From contig RPFO01001873.1 of assembly GCA_009746045.1 (NCBI GenBank), forward strand, positions 58,537-122,536: a stretch of DNA of 64,000 nt, in the 5' to 3' direction. Source of the DNA: Mesostigma viride. Its lineage: Eukaryota; Streptophyta; Mesostigmatophyceae; Mesostigmatales; Mesostigmataceae. The notes under the pieces are model-generated. The model was given only the letters and a program-made list of their open reading frames with translations, was not told where the DNA came from and made no database searches. Made by a program: the position numbers and the translations under genes. Every line of letters starts with the position of its first letter. The stretch's first letter is position 1. Shown piece after piece: positions 58,093-64,000 of this stretch.

Positions 58093-59365
58093 ATGCCTCC
58101 TTCACGACGCCGCACCTCCCGGGCGCGGGATGCGCTGCCTAGTGGCGCCCCTGCGCCGCGTCGGTCCTTACGCATCGCGGCGCACCTGCAGGAGATGGGC
58201 GACCTGGACGACGGCGGTCGTGGCGCCCCTGTGCCACTCTCGCTTGTGTGCGAGGTCTGCCACAGTGGTGAGGATGCCCCCCGTCTCCTTGTGTGTGATT
58301 CGTGCCAATGCGGCTGGCACACGCGCTGCTTGGTCCCGCCCCTCTTCCGGCTGCCTCCCCCGGGTCCTTGGGCGTGCCCTCATTGCGTGGCCCCGCCTCG
58401 GCCGTCCCTAGGCTCCCGACGCGCGGCCGTGTCGACCCCGGGATCCCATTCGGCCCGCGCCCCCTCCCGCAGCCCCTCGCTGGACCCTCTCCTGGGCCTT
58501 GCGGACCTCGTGGAGGGTTCCACACCGTGCTCCCGCTCTCCCCGCGCCGTCACGTCCGGCCCCTCCGCGGGGTCCCCTGGCCCTGCCCCGCCTAGCTCTG
58601 GGGATCCACCTCCGGCCAGCACGGCGGTGGCCACTGACCTGCGTCCTCCTGTGCTTGAGGGGTCCCTGGCGGCTCTCCTCCCTGAGGCTGTGGGACACCC
58701 TGCGGCGACTCCTGTGGTGGGCCCCTGGTCGGGCCGCGCTTGGGTCCCACGACTTCTCCGTTTGGCCCCCCACCAACATTGCGGGCGTCAGCGCGCTCCG
58801 GCACGCCACGTTCTCTTGGCTGTATTGCCCCTTGCTGTTGGACGCTGTCGGCTTGCACGCGGCGTTTCCTACGCTCCCACGGCCCCCTGAATTTAGTGCC
58901 CTTGTGGTTCGTGTCCGGCACATGCTGCAGGCAGCCTCCCCCCCTGTCCTTGCCTCCACGCTTTGGGGGTTTGTCCTCGAGGACTACCATGCCGGCGGCC
59001 GCCTGCCTTGGCACCTGCCCGCGGTGCGCCAAGAATGGCTCCTGAATCTGGACGCTCAAGTGGCGCAGGCGGTGGTGCTCTTTGCTACAGGGCTTGCCGT
59101 GCAGGCCCAGCAGGCCGCCCGTGCGACATATCTCGCTGGGGGGGCCACCGACCACGCCTTGCTCGATCGCCCTCAGCTGCACACGTTTCTTGCCTCTGCC
59201 GGGCCCGGCTCGGCCGGCCTTGTTGCGCAGGCCCACGGGCGCTTGACTACGGCGGTCACCCCAGCGCAAGCCGCCCGCCTGCGCGTTGACTTCGGGGCTC
59301 CTGTCACCGTGCACGCCGGCGACCTGGTTCTGTACGATGCGGGGGGGGGCGTGTTCTTGAGCTGA
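58093..59365 (+). pseudogene. LINE copy 2 ORF1: PHD-finger protein, one frameshift
   Basis: Starts at ATG 58093 (MPPSRRRTSRARD), an Arg-rich N-terminus that copy 1 has lost. The PHD finger at about 58249-58386 is the same as in copy 1 (CEVC...CDSC...GWHTRC...CPHC). One extra G at about 58731-58733 (GGTCGGGCC against GGTCGGCC) shifts the frame; the rest of ORF1 continues in another frame to the same stop at 59363-59365, again just after a G9 run. The presence of the ATG here makes 58093 the best estimate of the family's start codon. The break could be a base-call error. Confidence 0.7.
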
Positions 59366-59379
59366 GCGCGGGTGCGGCC

Positions 59380-62300
59380 GTGCCCGCCATCTTGCACGAT
59401 GTGCTCGAGCTTGCGGGCATCCCCCATGTCTGGCACCCTGCTGGTCCGCGCCGCCGTCTTCTCTCCGCCGATGAGATCGCCCGACTGCCGAGCTGGGAGC
59501 TGGGGTGGGACGCGGCGCCCGCCCACTACGGGCCGGCCCACTTGGTGGATGTCACTGCCAGCGGCCCCTCCTGCCCCATCTGCTTGGACCTGCCTCGCCC
59601 TGGTGACGGTCTCTGCCGCCTCCCTGCTTGCGGCCACGTCTTCCATCAAGCTTGCATCGCCACGAGCTTGCACGCGACCTCCGCCACCTGCCCCCTTTGC
59701 CGGGCCGCGGTCCTTTCCCCCTTGCCTCCTGGCGTTCTCCCGCTGGGGCCCTCGCCCGTGTCCGTGCGCCGCCAGTCCCACGCGCCTGCCCCGACACCTG
59801 CCTCCCCTGTGCGTGGTCGTGGGTCGCGCGCCGGCTTGGCTGCCTCCTCCAGCGCCCCCCTCCCGGCCGTGGGGGCCGTCCCCGCGCCGGTCTTGTCCTC
59901 GGCTGCCACGAGCCCTGCTGACCGCCCGGCGGCCGGCCCGCCCTGGGTTCCGCTGCAGCTGTAGTTCCTCTGGCTGAGGGTGCTCCCGACCCCTCCCCCT
60001 CTCGACCCGGGCCGGCCCAACCGGGTGGGCGCACCCCCTCAGATGGCTTCCATTATTGCCAAGTCGATGGTCCCCTTGGTGACCCGTGTGGCGCGCGCCT
60101 GCCCAACCGGAATTCGTTGCTGGTGCACATTCGGGCTTCCCACCCCCACATCACGGAGGCCGCCATGCGCGCCATGGACTGCTACCGCTGCCCGGCAGCC
60201 CATTGCCAGCGGATTTTTTCGATCCACGGGCGGTACCAGCATGAGCGGCAGTGCCGCCGCCAAACCCCCCAGAACGGCCTGCCCGGCGGCCCGGCGGCCG
60301 CACCGGCCTCCCGGTCCGGGGCGGCCCCTCGGTCGGCCCCTGCCCCTCCACCGGCATCGCAGGGTACGAGCGATCCGGGGGACCTCTCGGCAGGCTGGGC
60401 ATTCCTGGCCACGCTCCCTTTTGCCGCCTGTGCGCGCAACCCTTGCATGACGCTCCCGGACGTCCCTCACCGCGCCCGGAGCTTGTTTACGCGCTGCGCC
60501 CTGCTTTCCCTGGCCCGGATGCATAGTCACCCTCTCGACGAACTCGGCCACAAGCTGTTTCTCGTCACCCCCCGGCTCCTCTTAGCGCCGTTGGAGCGGG
60601 GCGTGCGTGGCGTACAGGGTGCGGTCATCGCTCGCTGCCGGCGGTTCCTCCTCGGGGATTGGGAAGGGCTGTGGGCGCTGCAGCCTCCGGCCTCCACCCG
60701 GGTGTCGGGGGCCGCCTCCTTTGCCCGGGTGGAAGCTGACGTCATGCGGTTGGTGAAGGTAGGTGAATTGAGCCGGGCCATGCAAAAGCTTGAACTGACC
60801 GCGTTGGCTCCCTCCACTCCCCCGACCCTGCAGGCTTTGCGCGACCTTCACCCCGACGAACCGGCCTTTGCGGTGCCCGCCCCGGCCACCCCCCCGCCCC
60901 CGCCTATTGTCCTGGACCTGGACATCTTCACGGCTGTGCTGAAGGATCTGCCGAACGCCTCCTCCACCGGCCCCTCAGGCTGGCGCTACGAGCACCTCTC
61001 CGTGATGGCGGGCCATGGCGGGGCGACCGCACTCTTTGAGGCTGCCGCCGACTTGGCCGCGGGGTCCCTGGCCCCCGCGGCGCGCCCTTGGCTGGCTGGG
61101 GCACGCCTCATTGCCCTCCTGAAAGACGACGTCCCCCCGCCTGCTGGCCGCGTTCGTCCCATTGCTTGCGGCGAGGTCCTACGCAAGCTGGTGAGTAAGG
61201 TCATTTGTCGCCAAAAGGCCCCCGAGTTTCGCGCCTACTTCTGCCCCAACCGGAGTGATACTGAGGAGTCCGTCGCGGCCCAGCTTGGCGTCGCCACCAA
61301 AGGGGGCAGCGACATCATCGTGCACACAGTTCAGGCCTACCTCGAGACGCATCCGACCCATGTGGCGCTGAAGGTGGATTGCCACAATGCGTTCAATGCT
61401 GTCACCAAGGCTAGCATCTTTGAGGCCGTCGGCGAGGCGTTCCCTGACCTTCTTGCGTGGACAGCAGCCTGCTACGGCGAACCCACTCAACTCTCCTTCC
61501 TCATGGAGGATGGGACGTTCGCCGACATCGCTTCCCGCACGGGAACCCAGCAAGGTGACCCCCTCGGCCCCTTTTACCTGTCTGCCCCGCTGCACAAGGC
61601 TCTCCAAGGTGTCCACGCTGCGCACCCGGATGTCGTGCTCCTCGCCTATATGGACGATATCCATGCCCTTGGCCCGGCCGACGCTGTGGTTGCCGCCCTG
61701 GCTGCCCTTGAAGTGGCCATGGCGGCCATCAACCTTCGGCTCACCCTCCCCAAGTGTGCAGTCTTTTCGCCCCAGGGGGACTGCTCTGGCTTCCCCGCGG
61801 CTATCCCGGGGGCATTGGCGCGGGCGCGTGGTTTCTCGTGCCTGGGCGTCCCTGTGGGTGACCCTGACTACGTCGAAGAGGAGCTCCGGGCCACCGTGGA
61901 ACAGCGCACCCATGTCCTGAGACTTGGGCGCGCCTCAAGGACCCCCAGACCAAAGGGCTCCTCCTGTGGTTTTGCGCCCACCCGCGGGTGGTTCACTGGC
62001 TCCGTGGCGCTCCCCCCCACTTGGTGCGGCTTGCCGCGGAAGGCCATGACGAGCGCATTCAGGCCGCCTTGCAGGTGCTCCTCCCCGGCCCTAGCCTGCC
62101 AGCTCACTCCATGCGCTTGGCCACCCTCCCCTGCCGCATGGGCGGGTGTGGGCTCACCCGCGCCGCCCGCCTCGCCCCCGCCGCCTTCCTTGGCTCTGTT
62201 GCTCAGGCCTGGGCGGAGATCCGCCGGTTGGTCCCCAGCGCCGTCAGCGCCATTCCCGACTTGGTCACCCCATCCCCCTTCCCCTTTGTGCAGGCTGTGC

Positions 62301-63298
62301 AGGATTCTTACCTCGGGATCCAGCAGGCTTGCGACCTCGTCCGCCCCGCTCAGGCCGTCCACCGTCGCCTGCCCCGGGGCACGCCCGGCGTGTCCACTGT
62401 CGTCAGTCCTAGTGTCTTCCCTGCCTGCGTTCATGAAAAACAACAAAAGACCTACGCGGGTATACTACACTGTGCCGACTGGATGGGTCTGCATGCGAGC
62501 TTGAACGATCAGGGGAAGGCTTGGCTTCACTCCGTTTCCCTTGAGGGGAGCGTGGGGTCCGCATTCCTGCGCGCCCTCCCCATGAGCCCTTTGTTCACAC
62601 TGGTTCCGGCCCTTTACGCCATCGCTCTCCGCCACCAGCTCTTTGCCCCGCAACCTCTCATCACGGCGGGTGCGTCCTGCGGCAGCTGCGGGCTTGCTCT
62701 GGATACTACTGGGACGCACTACATCGCGTGCATGGGTGGCCAGCAGAACCAGAACTGGTTCCTCTATCTCCATACCGCTCTCCTCCGGGTGGTGTGTGCC
62801 ATGGTTCGGTCGGTCTTTCCCCACTCCACCATCAAGTGCGAGGACGCGGATGGGGCCGCCCTCTACTCACCCAACCACCGCCCCGACATTACCGTGCTTG
62901 ACTACGACGGGCAGGGTTGCCACCTGCTCATCGATGTCTCCGTGGCTCGGCCGCTTTCCGGTCGCCACATCCTCCGGGCGGCTGTGGATGCCGGCGCTGC
63001 TGCCGCTGTGGCTGAGCGCGACAAGTTTGCCTCCTACGGCAATGTGGGGCCCCACCGGGTCATCCCCTTTGTCCTTGAGGAGTTCGGGGCCATGGGCCCC
63101 AAGACAGCGGAGTTTTTCCACGAGTGCTGCCAGCGCCGTGAAGACCGCCTCGACCTCGAGGGTCAGACCGCCCCGTGGTCGGCCCGCACGTGGTCCTCGT
63201 ATTGGCGGCAGCGTCTGTCACTCGCCCTCACTCGCACCGTGGCTGATGTGTTATTCCGCCGCACCCGGGCCGACTTTGTCGCGACCCATGCGGTCTAG
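59380..63298 (+). pseudogene. LINE copy 2 ORF2: RING / zinc finger / reverse transcriptase / endonuclease (two frameshifts)
   Basis: Same domain order as copy 1. The RING finger is at about 59571-59701, zinc fingers at about 60055-60258, RT at about 60935-61880 with YMDD at 61647-61658, the CCHC knuckle at about 62677-62731 and the endonuclease RPD near 62879. Here the frame is continuous from the zinc fingers through the RT because the C run at about 60888-60894 has seven bases. Breaks are a lost C at about 59937-59939 (stop at 59964) and a lost T near 61917 (GTCCTGAG against GTCCTTGAG). The second C run (62012-62018) is C7, matching the frame that leads into the endonuclease. Each copy is thus intact where the other is broken, so the family was recently coding-competent. 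Confidence 0.85.
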
Positions 63299-63506
63299 AT
63301 CCTTCCAGGCCTGCATGGTGGGCCGGCAGCGCTGTTGCTGCGTGTAGTTTTGTGATGTATAGTTAGTTGTACCTTGTGCCGCTGGCGTGATCCTTGGATG
63401 TCTGTGTCAGATTACTATTAATTTCTTCAGGGTTATTCTCCCAGTTATCGGGTTTTTCCTTATGTTGCATGCCTATCTCACCTCCGTAATCTATCATTCT
63501 CAATGA
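63299..63506 (+). other. LINE copy 2 3' UTR
   Basis: Matches 37551-37759 with few differences (for example CAGTTATCGGG for CAGTTCTCGGG) and ends CAATGA before the AT-repeat duplication. Confidence 0.7.
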
Positions 63507-63514
63507 ATATATAT
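63507..63514. repeat. LINE copy 2 target-site duplication, right (ATATATAT)
   Basis: Second copy of the 8-bp duplication. The first bases (ATATA) are also found after CAATGA in copy 1, so the exact boundary between element end and target is ambiguous by up to five bases. Confidence 0.55.
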
Positions 63515-64000
63515 GTTGGATTAGCTGCTATAAGACACGCACAGCAGGGGTGCCCAGCAGAGTGGGCCAAGTACTGCAAAGGAGATTGTGTGTGTGCTGC
63601 CGAGCGGGGCCCGTTTAGAAAAGAGACTGGTCAGCCGACAGGCACGACTGGTCAGCCAAGCTCCCCTTCTTGAGGCTTGTAGTAGGCACTACGGTGCTTG
63701 TTTCCGAATGCCAGCATCTACTGTGATTGATGGTGATTTTGTCCCTTGATGATCGCTTTTTTAGTCTGTGTTGGTTAATGTATCCAGCCCCAGTGGCATG
63801 TATATGAATCCCATGACAGCCATGACGATAATTGAGTGAAGAATGCAAAGTTTTACGAGACAATGGCGCAGAATATGGAGTATTTTGGCAAAAATCGCTC
63901 TATTTCTGCTTGCATATCCGTCACTTTCAGTGGGCCGGCAGTGGTCCTAATATGTCCAACTTGTGTTCTAGTGTAAATTCAAGTATTGTGCTATTAATGT
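63515..64000. other. Host flank, no gene seen
   Basis: The frames are short and lack domains. It shares no sequence with the flank of copy 1 and contains no satellite monomer. Confidence 0.45.

Larger units (their letters stand above)
57968..63506 (+). mobile_element. Non-LTR retrotransposon (restriction-like-endonuclease LINE), copy 2
   Basis: Colinear with and nearly identical to copy 1. Differences are a longer leader with a second CCCCCCAAACCCCCC block, retention of the ORF1 start codon, and private single-base indels. The 3' end is CAATGA, then the ATATATAT duplication. The right flank is unrelated to that of copy 1, so this is an independent insertion and not a segmental duplication. 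If the upstream monomers are counted, the insertion is 53177-63506 (10.3 kb), 5'-truncated inside a monomer. Confidence 0.9.

Noticed and set aside
32253-63506. The two array-plus-LINE loci as one segmental duplication
   Set aside because: Left and right flanks are unrelated, array variants differ, and the leaders differ by indels.

Overview
This window is eukaryotic nuclear DNA, almost all of it repeats and mobile elements. The evidence is GT-AG intron boundaries, a Ty1/copia-type LTR element, two copies of a non-LTR retrotransposon (LINE), and two exons that read as the conserved core of the flagellar protein CFAP299. Very GC-rich element coding DNA sits in more balanced flanking DNA. A flagellated protist, perhaps a green alga, fits best, but the sequence alone does not fix the taxon. 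No bacterial operon, rRNA, tRNA or CRISPR locus was seen.

Layout. 1-3662 is host DNA with at most one weak terminal-exon candidate. 3663-32252 is a tandem array of about 124 monomers of 229-232 bp, joined at its right end to LINE copy 1 (32253-37759). 37760-38936 is host spacer. 38942-50987 is a copia-type LTR element on the minus strand, with a perfect 5-bp target duplication, near-identical LTRs, a gag-only interior, and a second transposon inserted in its right LTR. That inner element (41187-50351, 9.2 kb) has perfect 29-bp terminal inverted repeats and more degenerate inverted homology further in. It carries minisatellites, two unfamiliar genes and the two CFAP299 exons, so it resembles a gene-capturing (Pack-MULE-like) element. 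50993-53168 is host DNA with the possible 5' end of a gene. 53177-57967 is a second, shorter array of the same monomer (about 20 units), joined at the same base to LINE copy 2 (57968-63506). 63515-64000 is host flank.

The LINE encodes, in order, a PHD finger (ORF1), then a RING finger, C2H2-like zinc fingers, reverse transcriptase (YMDD), a CCHC knuckle and an R2-type restriction-like endonuclease (ORF2). In both copies the monomer array stops at the same base before ORF1. At copy 2 an 8-bp AT duplication flanks array plus LINE as one 10.3-kb unit. The simplest reading is that the monomer array is the 5' region of the LINE itself, comparable to the promoter monomers of mouse L1 but on a restriction-like-endonuclease LINE and, at copy 1, grown to 28.6 kb. 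Array 1 is also layered: a homogeneous 232-bp core is flanked on both sides by successively older variants.

The frame breaks that distinguish the two LINE copies, and those in both genes of the inner transposon, fall in or beside short homopolymer runs. They may be sequencing errors rather than decay. The ORF1/ORF2 boundary, at a G9 run, is identical in both copies and may be a real two-ORF or frameshift design.
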